64,000 bases of DNA from NCBI RefSeq assembly GCF_001577755.1, contig NZ_CP010776.1, positions 2,294,001 through 2,358,000 on the forward strand, written 5' to 3'. The notes beneath the pieces are model-generated. The model did not search any database. It was not told the origin of the DNA and saw nothing but the letters and a program-made list of their open reading frames with translations. Position 1 is the first letter of the stretch. Each line of letters opens with the position of its first letter. Source of the DNA: Rufibacter sp. DG15C (lineage in GTDB: Bacteria; Bacteroidota; Bacteroidia; Cytophagales; Hymenobacteraceae). Positions 50,486 through 60,784 of this stretch are shown piece by piece. The position numbers and the translations under genes were made by a program.

Positions 50486-51841
50486 TTACTCGTCTAGTTT
50501 ACACGCCTGAAAGTCTGGGGCTACGTCTACAAAGACAGTGTTTTTGTTTTTGGCGAACCACTCAGCAATGGCTCTGTTGCGTTTGTTGCTCAAGGCGGCT
50601 GCAGCTATCTTCTGGTAATCGTCTTTGAGGTTAGCCTGGTGCGGAGCGCTTTTAGATTTCAGGTACAGGATACGCATGGCTTCTTTGCCGTCTTCGGTGC
50701 GGTAGGGAAGGGGAGCACTGATGCTGCCTACCTGCATGGTGTCAATCACGAAGAAGATGGAAGGATCCAGTTGGTCTACGGGCAGGTACGTGGTAGGGCT
50801 GTTGCCCAAGGCAATCATACCGCCGTTGCCTTTAGAGGTCATGTCATCTGAGAAGTCTTTGGCTGCTTTGGCAAACGTGATGCTGTCTTTCTGGATAAGG
50901 GTTTTGATGCTGTCCAAGGCCTGGGCCGTGGCTTGCATGTCTACCTGCGCCGTGGCCGGCTTGATGAGGATGTGGCGTGAGCTGTATTCCTCTCCGCGTA
51001 CCTCAATCAATTGGATCAAGTGGAACCCGAACATGGATTCAATCACCGGAGACATCTCGCCGGGCTTTAATCTAAGGGCCGCGGCTTCATATTCTGGTAC
51101 CAACTCGCGGCGCTTAAAGAATCCTAGCGTTCCGCCTTCTGCGGCAGAGGCAGGGTCTTGAGAGTATTGCTTGGCCAAAGCCGCAAAGTCTTCCCCGGCT
51201 ACAATGCGCTTTCTTATTTCCTCTAACTGTTGTTTAGCCGCTTGTTTCTGGGCGTTGCCAATCTGCGCCACCTTTACAATCTGGCCTACTTCTACCTCAG
51301 TAGAATAATACGGCAAGCTGTCCTGCGGAATCTGGTTGAAGAACTGCTTTACTTCTTTTGGGGTCACTTTGATCTTGCCAGAGATTTCCCGCTCCATTTT
51401 TCTAATGGTGAGGTTCTCGCGCATGCTTTTGCGCAAGTCTTCTCTGATCTGGCTCATGGGCTTGTTAAAGTAAGCCTCCAGTTTCTCTGGGCCGCCAATC
51501 TGCCCAATCATCATGGACAAGCGCTGCTCTAGTTCACCGTCTACCAGTGCTTGTTCTACCACCACAGAATCCACTTCGGCGCGGGTCAAGAGCACCTTGT
51601 TCTGGATCATGGTTTGTAAAATATTGCAGCGCAGTTCTGTAGTGGCTGGGTAGCCTTGGCTTACCGCCTGGGCTTGTTGTAATTCTAGCTCTGAGCGCAA
51701 GATGATATGGCTGCCCACGCGGGCAATGATATTGTCCAGCAGAACGGTTTGCTGCGCCTGCGCCTGGTTGCCCAAAGAGCATACCAATGCCAACGCAAAA
51801 ATGCTTTTAAAGAAAGAAGAAAAGTTAATACGGGTTTTCAT
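50486..51841 (-). CDS. Periplasmic peptidyl-prolyl isomerase, SurA-like
   Basis: A 451-residue exported protein with a signal peptide (SIFALALVCSLGNQAQAQ). The N-terminal SurA-like chaperone segment (IIARVGSHIILRSELELQQAQ) precedes two parvulin domains: one around SRHILIKPA with GFHLIQLIEVRGEEY before it, and the earlier EVGQIVKVAQ...EGGTLGFFKRRELVPE. It probably helps outer-membrane proteins fold. The next upstream gene is a second, frameshifted PPIase lipoprotein. Confidence 0.9.
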   Translation of the reverse strand: MKTRINFSSFFKSIFALALVCSLGNQAQAQQTVLLDNIIARVGSHIILRSELELQQAQAVSQGYPATTELRCNILQTMIQNKVLLTRAEVDSVVVEQALVDGELEQRLSMMIGQIGGPEKLEAYFNKPMSQIREDLRKSMRENLTIRKMEREISGKIKVTPKEVKQFFNQIPQDSLPYYSTEVEVGQIVKVAQIGNAQKQAAKQQLEEIRKRIVAGEDFAALAKQYSQDPASAAEGGTLGFFKRRELVPEYEAAALRLKPGEMSPVIESMFGFHLIQLIEVRGEEYSSRHILIKPATAQVDMQATAQALDSIKTLIQKDSITFAKAAKDFSDDMTSKGNGGMIALGNSPTTYLPVDQLDPSIFFVIDTMQVGSISAPLPYRTEDGKEAMRILYLKSKSAPHQANLKDDYQKIAAAALSNKRNRAIAEWFAKNKNTVFVDVAPDFQACKLDE

Positions 51842-51945
51842 GTTAGGTTTTTAAAGCCAGCACTTTCTGTAGAAGGCGGCTTTCAGGGCAAAATATGATT
51901 TATCTTAATAAACAAAGCTAGACAAACGCCTGCACTTTAAGAAAC

Positions 51946-53331
51946 TTACTTCTTAATGAGCTTCTCTACCTCTGCTTGGTTCACGCTTACCGGGTATTTC
52001 TGGCGAAGTTCTTTGATCCATTCCTTCTCCAAGTAGTTCTGGTAGTCAGAGATCACCGCGCCGCGGGTCTCATTCAACTGTTTAGGGCCAGCGGGGTCTA
52101 CTTTGGTAATTTTCACCAACACTGCTCTGCCGTCAACGGTGGTAGCGTAAGTGCCGGGTGCCCATGTCACCTGATCCAAAGCCTTGTTCTCGCCTTTCTG
52201 GAATTTGCGCGAAGACACTTGCAAGGCCAGTGGGCTATTTTGGTTGAACTGGTCTGCCAGGGTCTGCAAATCTGTAGAATACATTTGTACCGTTACCCGG
52301 CGTGCATTTCGGCCAGTAGCAGTTGAGATTACCTGAATGGCTTCTTCGTCCACGCCCTTTTTAACTAAGTAGTTTTTCACCGCGTTGGCTCTTCTGGCGG
52401 CCAGAGAGGCGTTGCTTCTGTTGGTGGCTTCTCTGGAATCAATATAGCCTGCCAATTCAACCGTCAAGGACGTATCTGCCTGCAATGCATTGGCCAACTG
52501 GTCTAATTGCGCAGTAGCCGTGGCAGAAAGATTGTCATTGTTAAAGGCGAAGGCCAGCTCAGGTTGCTTGTACCGCTCAGACAGGAACCGTCCGGAAGCC
52601 AGCTGTTTTTGGGCCTGTTCTAGGATGGTAGGATTGGCCGCGCTCAGGATGGTAGCCTCGGCGCGAGTGCCCCACATGTACTTGCTGCGGTTCTGCTCAA
52701 AGAAGTTACGCAAGCCCACGGTGTCTTCCATGGCCTTGGTCCAGACCTTTTCTTCCATCAATTGGAACAGCAGAATGCCATCATGGTACTCATTCACCAG
52801 CATTTTGTACTCCTTGTGTTTCTCCTCTAGGTGATCCCGCTCATAATTAAGCAGGCTGGTCTCCACAAACTTGTCATACAACAAGCCCATGATGTGAGCA
52901 GAGGAGGCTGTTTGCTTTGCCTTCTGGTTTTCCTCTATGTACTTGCCAAACTGGCTCAAGGTATACGGTTGGCCCTTGATGGTAAACAAAGGCGCTGAAC
53001 CTGCATTTTTAGGCTCTGAAGGTTCTTTGTACTGCCAGTTTCCGGAAAGGAGGGTAGAGTCTGCCAAGCGCAAGGCTAGTTCTTTGTTAGCGGCAACCTC
53101 CTGTAATTGGTTCTCTGTTCTGATGCGGCGCAAGAAGGCCGCCTTGTTTAGTTCTGAGCGGGAGTCTTTGGCAATGCGGTTACGCAGAGAGGTTTCCATC
53201 TCTTCATAGGCCGGCAGTTCTTTGCGCTCCAGTAATTTGATGATGTGCCAGCCGTAAGGGGTCTGTACAGGCGGAGTAATAGCGCCCGGTTGAGCCAATG
53301 CAAAAGCAGCTTCCTCAAAGGAAGGGATCAT
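51946..53331 (-). CDS. Frameshifted PPIase lipoprotein, C-terminal part with OmpA-like domain
   Basis: A 461-residue frame beginning after the frameshift. It continues the second parvulin domain (MIPSFEEAAFALAQPGAITPPVQTPYGWHIIKLLERK). A region (about 255-365) reads as an OmpA-C-like domain: VELAGYIDSREATNRSNASL, then AARRANAVKNYLVKKGV and GRNARRVTVQM. OmpA-like domains bind peptidoglycan. Translation presumably depends on repair of the shift at about 53459, or this half is not made. The reading frame is open up to about 53465 although the first ATG is 53331. Confidence 0.8.
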   Translation of the reverse strand: MIPSFEEAAFALAQPGAITPPVQTPYGWHIIKLLERKELPAYEEMETSLRNRIAKDSRSELNKAAFLRRIRTENQLQEVAANKELALRLADSTLLSGNWQYKEPSEPKNAGSAPLFTIKGQPYTLSQFGKYIEENQKAKQTASSAHIMGLLYDKFVETSLLNYERDHLEEKHKEYKMLVNEYHDGILLFQLMEEKVWTKAMEDTVGLRNFFEQNRSKYMWGTRAEATILSAANPTILEQAQKQLASGRFLSERYKQPELAFAFNNDNLSATATAQLDQLANALQADTSLTVELAGYIDSREATNRSNASLAARRANAVKNYLVKKGVDEEAIQVISTATGRNARRVTVQMYSTDLQTLADQFNQNSPLALQVSSRKFQKGENKALDQVTWAPGTYATTVDGRAVLVKITKVDPAGPKQLNETRGAVISDYQNYLEKEWIKELRQKYPVSVNQAEVEKLIKK

Positions 53332-53450
53332 ACGACCGGTGCCAAACCATGGCAGTTCCCCGCCTTCTTCGGCAGAAGCGGCATCTTCAGAGAACTGAGA
53401 GGCTAGCTTGTTCCAGTCTTCCTTGCGCTGTACGCGGCGATAGATCTCGT

Positions 53451-54227
53451 CTATCTTCTTTTGGCTGTTAACGAGTCAGCCTTAGGCATGCCCTGGGTGG
53501 CCCGCACCATGATATGTGCTACTTTAATTTCGCCTTGGGCCGTCCTAATGTCATTGACTTTGATCAAGTGATAGCCAAAGCGGGTTCTCACAGGTTCAGA
53601 CACCTGGCCTTTGGGCGTGTTGTAGGCGGCGTTCTCAAACGGATACACCATCTGCAAGGCCGTAAAATAACCTAGCTGGCCGTTGTTTTCTCTAGCCGAT
53701 GGGTCATCTGAGCTGGTTTTGGCCAGCACTTCAAAAGAAGCGCCGTTCAAAATCTGCTGTCTAAGGGAAGTGATCTTCTGGAAGGCGGCCAAGGTGTCCC
53801 TCGGGTCGGCTTCCATGTCTACCGCAGCCAGAATATGAGAGGCGTTGATTTCTTTTTTGGAGCGTTCGTAGGCTTCACGGACCAGTTGGTCGGTGACGCT
53901 TTTCTCCGTTAAGTACGGCTGGGCTAACTGCTCTTTGTAGCCACCCAGCTCGGTTTTAAAGGCTTGCGTGGTGTCCAGGCCGCGGCTTCTGGCTTCGGCT
54001 ACCTTCAGTTTAAAGTTGGTATACAGGTCCAGGTACTCCTGCACGCTGGCCTGGGAGTAAGCGCTGTCAGAGTTGCCGTTGTTTTTCTCATACACATAGG
54101 CAAACTCAGAAACGGGCACCGCCTCTGGCCCAATGGTCAGCACCGCGGGTTCGCCGGCTTTTTTGGGAGAGGTACAACCGTACAGAAACAAGGCGCCAAG
54201 GCCCAGGTAGATAGAAGAAGCTCGCAT
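53451..54227 (-). CDS. Frameshifted PPIase lipoprotein, N-terminal part
   Basis: A 258-residue frame. It has a lipoprotein signal (GLGALFLYGCTS, C18 as lipidation site), a helical chaperone-like region and the first parvulin domain (INASHILAAVDMEADP through YHLIKVNDIR). It ends at TAG (53451-53453) in the middle of the second parvulin domain after EIKVAHIMVRATQGMPKADS. Adding one A to the AAAA run (minus strand, plus 53459-53462 TTTT) joins it to the downstream frame as LTAKKKIDEIYRRV. This looks like a single-base deletion or a sequencing error. Confidence 0.82.
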   Translation of the reverse strand: MRASSIYLGLGALFLYGCTSPKKAGEPAVLTIGPEAVPVSEFAYVYEKNNGNSDSAYSQASVQEYLDLYTNFKLKVAEARSRGLDTTQAFKTELGGYKEQLAQPYLTEKSVTDQLVREAYERSKKEINASHILAAVDMEADPRDTLAAFQKITSLRQQILNGASFEVLAKTSSDDPSARENNGQLGYFTALQMVYPFENAAYNTPKGQVSEPVRTRFGYHLIKVNDIRTAQGEIKVAHIMVRATQGMPKADSLTAKRR

Positions 54228-54349
54228 AGATTCTTAGCAAATCACAAAAGAACAGCCGTCAACCAGCCGAACGTTATGCAATTTTACTCATTTTTTTGGA
54301 CAGAACTGATTCCCGTTGAAAAACATCCCGCCCCTTTGGTTTAACAAAG

Positions 54350-54397
54350 AAACCGTTTTTGGCCTGTTTTACAGGAAACAGGCCAAAAACGGTTTTT
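54350..54397. repeat. Palindromic intergenic repeat, copy R24 (perfect 20-bp stem)
   Basis: AAACCGTTTTTGGCCTGTTT and AAACAGGCCAAAAACGGTTT pair perfectly around TACAGG, flanked by TTTTT on the right. It lies between minus-strand genes. Confidence 0.92.
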
Positions 54398-54430
54398 ATT
54401 GTATAGCGGGATGGAAATAATAATGCCTGA

Positions 54431-54841
54431 CTAGGAGATGAGCTTGTGCAGACGGCAGATGTTGGTGGTGCCTTCCTGGGTATATTCTACCTTGTCCATG
54501 ATCCTGTTGACCAGGGCCACGCCCACGCCGCCTTTCTTGCCCATCTTGATGTTGTCAATGATGTTGGGCTCACGGTACTGGGCCTGCTCAAAGGCAATGC
54601 CATTGTCTGACAGCTCAAATACCACCTCTGTGTCATCATAGTCAATGTTGAGACACATGAACTTGCTGCCATCCTCCTGGTTGGCATGAATGATCATGTT
54701 GGCGCAGATTTCATCCACGGCCAGAATGATCTGGTTCAAGGTGATGGCAGACAAGGGGACAGGGGCCAGTGTTTCCGTGACAAACGCCCGGATGATCTTC
54801 AGGTTTTTCCTGTCGCAACTGACCCTAATGAAATTAGTCAT
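54431..54841 (-). CDS. RsbW-like anti-sigma factor / histidine-kinase-like ATPase
   Basis: A 136-residue GHKL-fold protein of the serine-kinase anti-sigma type. The N box is LAVDEICANMIIHANQED (about 45-62), and ELSDNGIAF and KKGGVGVALVNRIMDKVEY give the G1 and G2 ATP-lid motifs. It overlaps the STAS gene by 8 bp. In the family it phosphorylates a STAS partner and binds a sigma factor or other target; no sigma gene adjoins, so the target is open. Confidence 0.9.
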   Translation of the reverse strand: MTNFIRVSCDRKNLKIIRAFVTETLAPVPLSAITLNQIILAVDEICANMIIHANQEDGSKFMCLNIDYDDTEVVFELSDNGIAFEQAQYREPNIIDNIKMGKKGGVGVALVNRIMDKVEYTQEGTTNICRLHKLIS

Positions 54842-55172
54842 TGGCGATGGTCACGGCTTCTTCATAAGAAGAAACAATGGTCATTAACAGGTCAAGGCCT
54901 AAGATTTCAAATACGTTACGTACTTTCTCCTGCATGTTGAAGAAGATAAGCTTGATCTGCGCGTCTTCAAAACGCTGTAGGTGCGAAATAAATACGCCCA
55001 AGCCAGCAGAGGAAATGTAGTTAAGATTCTTGCAGTCTACCAGAATCTTGCTGAACATCATGATACTAGGCGCAGACAGTTCTTCATCTAGCATCACAGA
55101 TGAGCTTGCATCCAATTCACCGTCTAAGCTGATGGTGATGGTGTTGTCGGAAATAGTGTGTTTAATTTTCAT
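54834..55172 (-). CDS. STAS-domain anti-anti-sigma factor-like protein
   Basis: A 112-residue STAS protein. Conserved phosphorylation-site region: VDCKNLNYISSAGLGVFISHL, with candidate phospho-Ser S54 or S55. It is probably an RsbV/SpoIIAA-like switch component regulated by the adjacent RsbW-like kinase and PP2C-type phosphatase. The overlapping arrangement suggests one transcript. Confidence 0.92.
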   Translation of the reverse strand: MKIKHTISDNTITISLDGELDASSSVMLDEELSAPSIMMFSKILVDCKNLNYISSAGLGVFISHLQRFEDAQIKLIFFNMQEKVRNVFEILGLDLLMTIVSSYEEAVTIAND

Positions 55173-55192
55173 CGCGCTTCTTTACGGAACTT

Positions 55193-57271
55193 CTAAATCT
55201 TTGGTTGAGGGGGTTTGAACTTGATCACGAGCAACGTCTGGTCATCATACAAAATGTCATTTGAAAAATCTGACACATCATTGATGATGGCGCTTTTAAT
55301 GTCTTCGGCTTCAAGGTGATAGGTTTGGGAGAGCATGTATTTGAGGCGCTCCTCGCCGTATTCATCCTGGTCTGGACTGCGGGCCTCCACAATACCGTCT
55401 GTATAAATCACCATCACGTCACCGGGGTTGTAGTCATAGTGCAACCGGTGAATGCGCTTGGCATAGGACTTGTCCCGTACAATCCCCAGTCCCAGTCCTT
55501 CTGTCTGGAAGTAGAAAGTATCTTCCGTCATGGAGTTGTAGTACAGCGTATGGCAATGGCCGGCCCTGGCAAAGGAAACGCCCTGCATCTTGTAATCAAT
55601 GATATACAGCGCCGAGGTGATGAACGAGGTGCGCTCCAAACAGCGGCTCAAAGCACTGTTGGCCTGCACCATGAATTCATCTGGCAGCATGTCCTGTTGC
55701 ATGAGCCCATGAAAAATCCCTTTCATCTGGGCCATGTGGAACGCCGCCGAAATCCCTTTCCCCGACACGTCTCCTATAATAATGGCAATCCTGGACTCGC
55801 TCAGCTGCAGAAAGTCATAGAAGTCACCTCCTACCTCTTTGGCTGCCTGTGAGTAAGAACTAATTTCAAACCAGGTATCCGTAGGAAATGTTTTAGGAAT
55901 CAATCTGTCCTGCACCAGGCTGGCAATCTTGAGTTCCTCCTTGTACCGCTCATTCTGCAGTGACTCCGTGACCAGACGCAGGTTCTCAATGGTGAGGATG
56001 GTCTGGTTGGTAAACGTCTGCACCACGCTCATAGTATCTGCGTCAAAGCCTTGGCTTACCTCGCGCAGCAAGAACAAGTGGCCGTATTCTATTTTAGCAG
56101 AAGCCAATGGGATCACCAGCAAGGATTGGAACGGCAAGCGCAACTCTTTAAAAGCCGGATGGTGCAGCAAGTCTCCGTTCATGAAGACCTTGTTCTCCCC
56201 TAATTGAGAAGAATCCTGCTTCAGCTCGGCGTATGCCTTTTTAATGCTTTGTACAATAGGGTCTGGCGTGCTCTCATTGCGCAAGGGTAGAGACTTCTTG
56301 GATTCCTCCTTTAAGTCTAACCAAGCGGCATCTGCGCCAGAGGCTTTGATGGCGCTCTCAAAGAGCATGGAGTAAACCTCTTCTTCACTGCGGCCCTGCT
56401 GAATGGTCTGGCTCAGGCGCTGGAAATTGAGCAAATCGGCGTTTTTCTGTTCAAAGACCTGGGACGTGGGTAAACTGAACAAAGCCACCAGCAACGAGGC
56501 CAGCGCGTAACAGAATACAAACGATAAGGTGAGCAGAATGAACGGATTGTCTGTGTAGTCCACTACCAGCTCCGGGGAGTCTGCATACTGGAACAGGAAA
56601 TTCCCGAACAGCACCACGCTCACCAGAATGGCCATGAGCAGGAGAATGCTTCCCCATTTGCGCTCTAGGTTCAAATAGGCCACCCAACGCAAATGCACGC
56701 TCATGTACAAACCATAGGCCAGCAACAATCCCAGATCCAAAATCAGGAAGATGTGGTTCATGTACTCCACGTTGAACAGGGGCACCAGCAAGGAGAGGCC
56801 CACCAGAATCTCAAACCACTTCCACTGGCTTTCCAGGTCCTTGGTTTTATGGTAGAGCACAAACTGCCGCCACGTGTAAAACGCCTTGGCCAAGAAATAC
56901 CCCAGAAACCCGAAGACTATCTGATAGAAGATATCCAACAAATACGGGCTGTTGACCCAATAGGCCTGCAGGCTTGGATACCCCACTTGCAGGAGCATGC
57001 ACAGGTAGGCGCTCAGGCCTCCTTTGACAAACAGCTTCCAAAGCGGAGAGGTGAACTGTGGGTTCTTCTGCACCTTCATGCGTTGGCGCTGGTACAGAAA
57101 CACTGATAACAGGAAGATGACCGAGAAGAGGTTGCTCAGGTACGGCGAGGCGGCGTTGGGTTCGCCTTCATGCACCTGGCGGGCCAAAAACAGAATATTC
57201 ACCAATAGCAGAACCCAGCTTACGCTTCCTGTCAGAAAACTCAATCGCTTGACTCTTTTGGTATAGGGCAT
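55193..57271 (-). CDS. Membrane PP2C-type (SpoIIE/RsbU-like) phosphatase with GAF domain
   Basis: A 692-residue protein. The N-terminal half has about eight hydrophobic helices (from FLTGSVSWVLLLVNILFLAR to ILLTLSFVFCYALASLLVALFSL). A GAF-like domain follows (about 290-430), with LLVIPLASAKIEYGHLFLLRE. The C-terminal SpoIIE/PP2C domain has EVGGDFYDFLQL, IIGDVSGKGISAAFHMAQ, the ARAGH segment and YTDGIVEARSPDQDEYGEERL, with the metal-binding Asp residues present. It should dephosphorylate the STAS partner in response to a signal sensed in the membrane or GAF domain. Confidence 0.93.
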   Translation of the reverse strand: MPYTKRVKRLSFLTGSVSWVLLLVNILFLARQVHEGEPNAASPYLSNLFSVIFLLSVFLYQRQRMKVQKNPQFTSPLWKLFVKGGLSAYLCMLLQVGYPSLQAYWVNSPYLLDIFYQIVFGFLGYFLAKAFYTWRQFVLYHKTKDLESQWKWFEILVGLSLLVPLFNVEYMNHIFLILDLGLLLAYGLYMSVHLRWVAYLNLERKWGSILLLMAILVSVVLFGNFLFQYADSPELVVDYTDNPFILLTLSFVFCYALASLLVALFSLPTSQVFEQKNADLLNFQRLSQTIQQGRSEEEVYSMLFESAIKASGADAAWLDLKEESKKSLPLRNESTPDPIVQSIKKAYAELKQDSSQLGENKVFMNGDLLHHPAFKELRLPFQSLLVIPLASAKIEYGHLFLLREVSQGFDADTMSVVQTFTNQTILTIENLRLVTESLQNERYKEELKIASLVQDRLIPKTFPTDTWFEISSYSQAAKEVGGDFYDFLQLSESRIAIIIGDVSGKGISAAFHMAQMKGIFHGLMQQDMLPDEFMVQANSALSRCLERTSFITSALYIIDYKMQGVSFARAGHCHTLYYNSMTEDTFYFQTEGLGLGIVRDKSYAKRIHRLHYDYNPGDVMVIYTDGIVEARSPDQDEYGEERLKYMLSQTYHLEAEDIKSAIINDVSDFSNDILYDDQTLLVIKFKPPQPKI

Positions 57272-57359
57272 TGGTTGGGCGCCTGCTATTGGTGTTGGTT
57301 AGGTGTAGAACGAGGGTGAATACGTGAATTCTTACAAAAGAACTAAAATTTTAATGATA

Positions 57360-58841
<1,482 letters not shown>

Positions 58842-58917
58842 TTATGGTATTTGCCACGTAAAATTAAGAGAAAAGTTGAGGTTGGTCTGCTTTTTCTTGG
58901 AAAAGAAATTATGGGCA

Positions 58918-58960
58918 GTTTGTTTTTGGCCTGATTTCAAGAAAATAAGCGAGAAATGAA
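58918..58960. repeat. Palindromic intergenic repeat, copy R25 (degenerate)
   Basis: TTTGTTTTTGGCCTG, centre ATTTCAAGAAAAT, right arm AAGCGAGAAATGA. The right arm is decayed relative to the family. Confidence 0.6.
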
Positions 58961-59476
58961 GAGGTTGTCTTTTGTCTTCCGGAGGATTTCGCGAAAACTT
59001 TCGCCGTTGTTGGTGTTCTCACTAACGATCAAGCCTACCGTCTAAACATCTACCTTCATGGCGCGGATGTCGCATCGATGACTTTCTCTGCCGTGCGCTA
59101 CCATTGGGACTATCCCTGAGAAGGTCCTTTCTTCCGGTGCCCTTATGCCGTCTTGTTTCATATTTTCCGCTAAGCGCTCACGGCCGCGGGCCCCCGTCTT
59201 CCCGCCTCGCGCTGTACCAGCTTGCCTCTTCTGCGTGGTTTCTTCCTTGTGTGATTAACCAACCTTGCTTTGTAGCAGCCGCTGCCCTGCCAGAGGCGGC
59301 AACCTGCTTAGGCGACTCGCCGGAAAGACTGGATCAGGTGCCAGTAGCAAAGGCTTCTACTACTCGCAGGTTCTCCCCTTGAGGATTGCTCAAACGAGAG
59401 TTTGAGATAGCGAGCGCAGTTCAGCAGAGGGGTATTTATACTAGCAGATAAACCAACTAGCAACTATTACTTGTCC

Positions 59477-59519
59477 TGCTGATTTTAGCCTATTTTCCAG
59501 AAACCAGATTAAAATCGTC
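59477..59519. repeat. Palindromic intergenic repeat, copy R26
   Basis: CTGATTTTAGCCTA, centre TTTTCCAGAAACC, right arm AGATTAAAATCGTC. Both arms have changed (ATTTTAGCCT versus AGATTAAAAT), but the outer ATTTTA/TAAAAT remain complementary. Confidence 0.7.
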
Positions 59520-59539
59520 TATCAACAACCAGCAATCAT

Positions 59540-59860
59540 CTAATAGGTAGGGAAACTGAGGTCTACTTCTTTGGCCCAGGCATGTACGCCGCCTTTTAGA
59601 TTTAGGACATTGGTAAAGCCAAAGCGCTGTTGCAGAAATAGGACGGCTTGGGCGCTTCTAAACCCATGGTGACAGATAACTACTGTGGTGGCAGCAGGGT
59701 CTAGGGTAGGGGCTTTTTTAGCTAGATCGCCCATGGGAATGAGGGTGCCGCCTAGATGGCAGATGTCCCATTCCTGTGGCTCACGTACGTCAATGAGTTG
59801 CAAGGGCTCTTGGTTGTCCAGGCGTTGCTTTAACTGGGTAGGCGTGATTTCTGGTAGCAT
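59540..59860 (-). CDS. Rhodanese-like domain protein
   Basis: A 106-residue single rhodanese domain. The active-site loop is VICHHGFRSAQA (C63) in the CxxGxRS form, with LIDVREPQEWDICHLGG at the N-terminal side. These proteins carry persulfide sulphur or regulate redox. I chose ATG at 59858-59860 because the longer frame has a hydrophobic, unlike N-terminus overlapping the divergent promoter region. It is divergent from pnuC. Confidence 0.9.
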   Translation of the reverse strand: MLPEITPTQLKQRLDNQEPLQLIDVREPQEWDICHLGGTLIPMGDLAKKAPTLDPAATTVVICHHGFRSAQAVLFLQQRFGFTNVLNLKGGVHAWAKEVDLSFPTY

Positions 59861-59960
59861 GCGGCAAAGGTAAAGCAAAATAATTAGCGGTACAGGCGCC
59901 CAAACGCGCGCAAGCCACGCAGAAGCTTCTATTTTTGTGCGCCTGCTCACCTTCTTGACC

Positions 59961-60003
59961 AAGCCGTTTTGGCCTCATTTCCAGGAAACAGGCCAAAAAC
60001 GCC
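59961..60003. repeat. Palindromic intergenic repeat, copy R27 (between divergent genes)
   Basis: AAGCCGTTTTGGCCTC, centre ATTTCCAGGAAAC, right arm AGGCCAAAAACGC. It ends 8 bp upstream of the pnuC start, in the promoter or leader region between divergent genes. Confidence 0.85.
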
Positions 60004-60011
60004 ATGTGCAT

Positions 60012-60635
60012 ATGATGGACTTCTTCACCTTAGAATATTGGGACCTCGGCAAGATCACAGAGCTGGTGGGTTTTGTCTCTGGACTGCTGTGCGTTTGGCT
60101 GGCGGTTAAGCAGAACATCTGGACGTTCCCGCTGGCGCTCATCAGTGCCGCCTTTTATGTAGTGGTGTTTAGAGACGCTCTGCTGTTTGCAGACATGGGT
60201 TTGCAGGTCATGTTTGCCTTGCTCAATGTATACGGCTGGTATTTGTGGCTGTACAAAGGCGGGGAACGCGCAGAGAGACCCGTCACTAAAACGCATACCT
60301 GGCAATGGGTGCTGCTGTTGGTCTTGGTGCCGTGCTTTACCTATGGCTTGGGCCGTTACCTGGATCTTACCACCCCGGCAGATGTGCCCTACTGGGATGC
60401 GGCCACCACCGGCGTGAGTCTGGCCGCCCAATGGCTGATGAGCCGAAAGAAACTAGAGAACTGGCTGTTATGGCTGGTGGTGGACATAGTATATGTGCCG
60501 CTGTATCTCTACAAAGAATTATACCTGACCGCCATTTTGTATGCCGTCTTCATTCCCCTGGCCTGGATTGGCTACCGAGATTGGAAAAAGGCCATGCAGC
60601 CACAGAAACCCGCCTTTGAGGGTGCCCAAGTATAG
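60012..60635 (+). CDS. pnuC: Nicotinamide mononucleotide / riboside transporter PnuC
   Basis: A 207-residue membrane protein with about seven hydrophobic helices (ELVGFVSGLLCVWLAVKQNIWTFPLALISAAFYVVVF through LYLTAILYAVFIPLAWIGYRDW). The conserved NIWTFPLA region and NVYGWYLW segment of PnuC are visible. It imports nicotinamide riboside for NAD synthesis. A NadR-like kinase gene at 62705 on the same strand supports an NR salvage role. The start may be ATG 60012 or 60015. Confidence 0.94.
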   Translation: MMDFFTLEYWDLGKITELVGFVSGLLCVWLAVKQNIWTFPLALISAAFYVVVFRDALLFADMGLQVMFALLNVYGWYLWLYKGGERAERPVTKTHTWQWVLLLVLVPCFTYGLGRYLDLTTPADVPYWDAATTGVSLAAQWLMSRKKLENWLLWLVVDIVYVPLYLYKELYLTAILYAVFIPLAWIGYRDWKKAMQPQKPAFEGAQV

Positions 60636-60784
60636 CATGAAATTAGTGTTTGAATGGGCTCGATGCGTCTGTTTGTTTCTGATTAGCAGGTATTTGAAAG
60701 ATAGCGGCTGAAATTGGCAACCATTTGCCACGCGCTTACGATTTAATCTAAATAGTAACAGTTTCTTAACACAGCCTCTAGACA

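Noticed and set aside
59104-59382. A 92-codon open frame in the guaB upstream gap
   Set aside because: Proline- and serine-rich product with low-complexity character, within a mosaic of repeats; no start context or partner.
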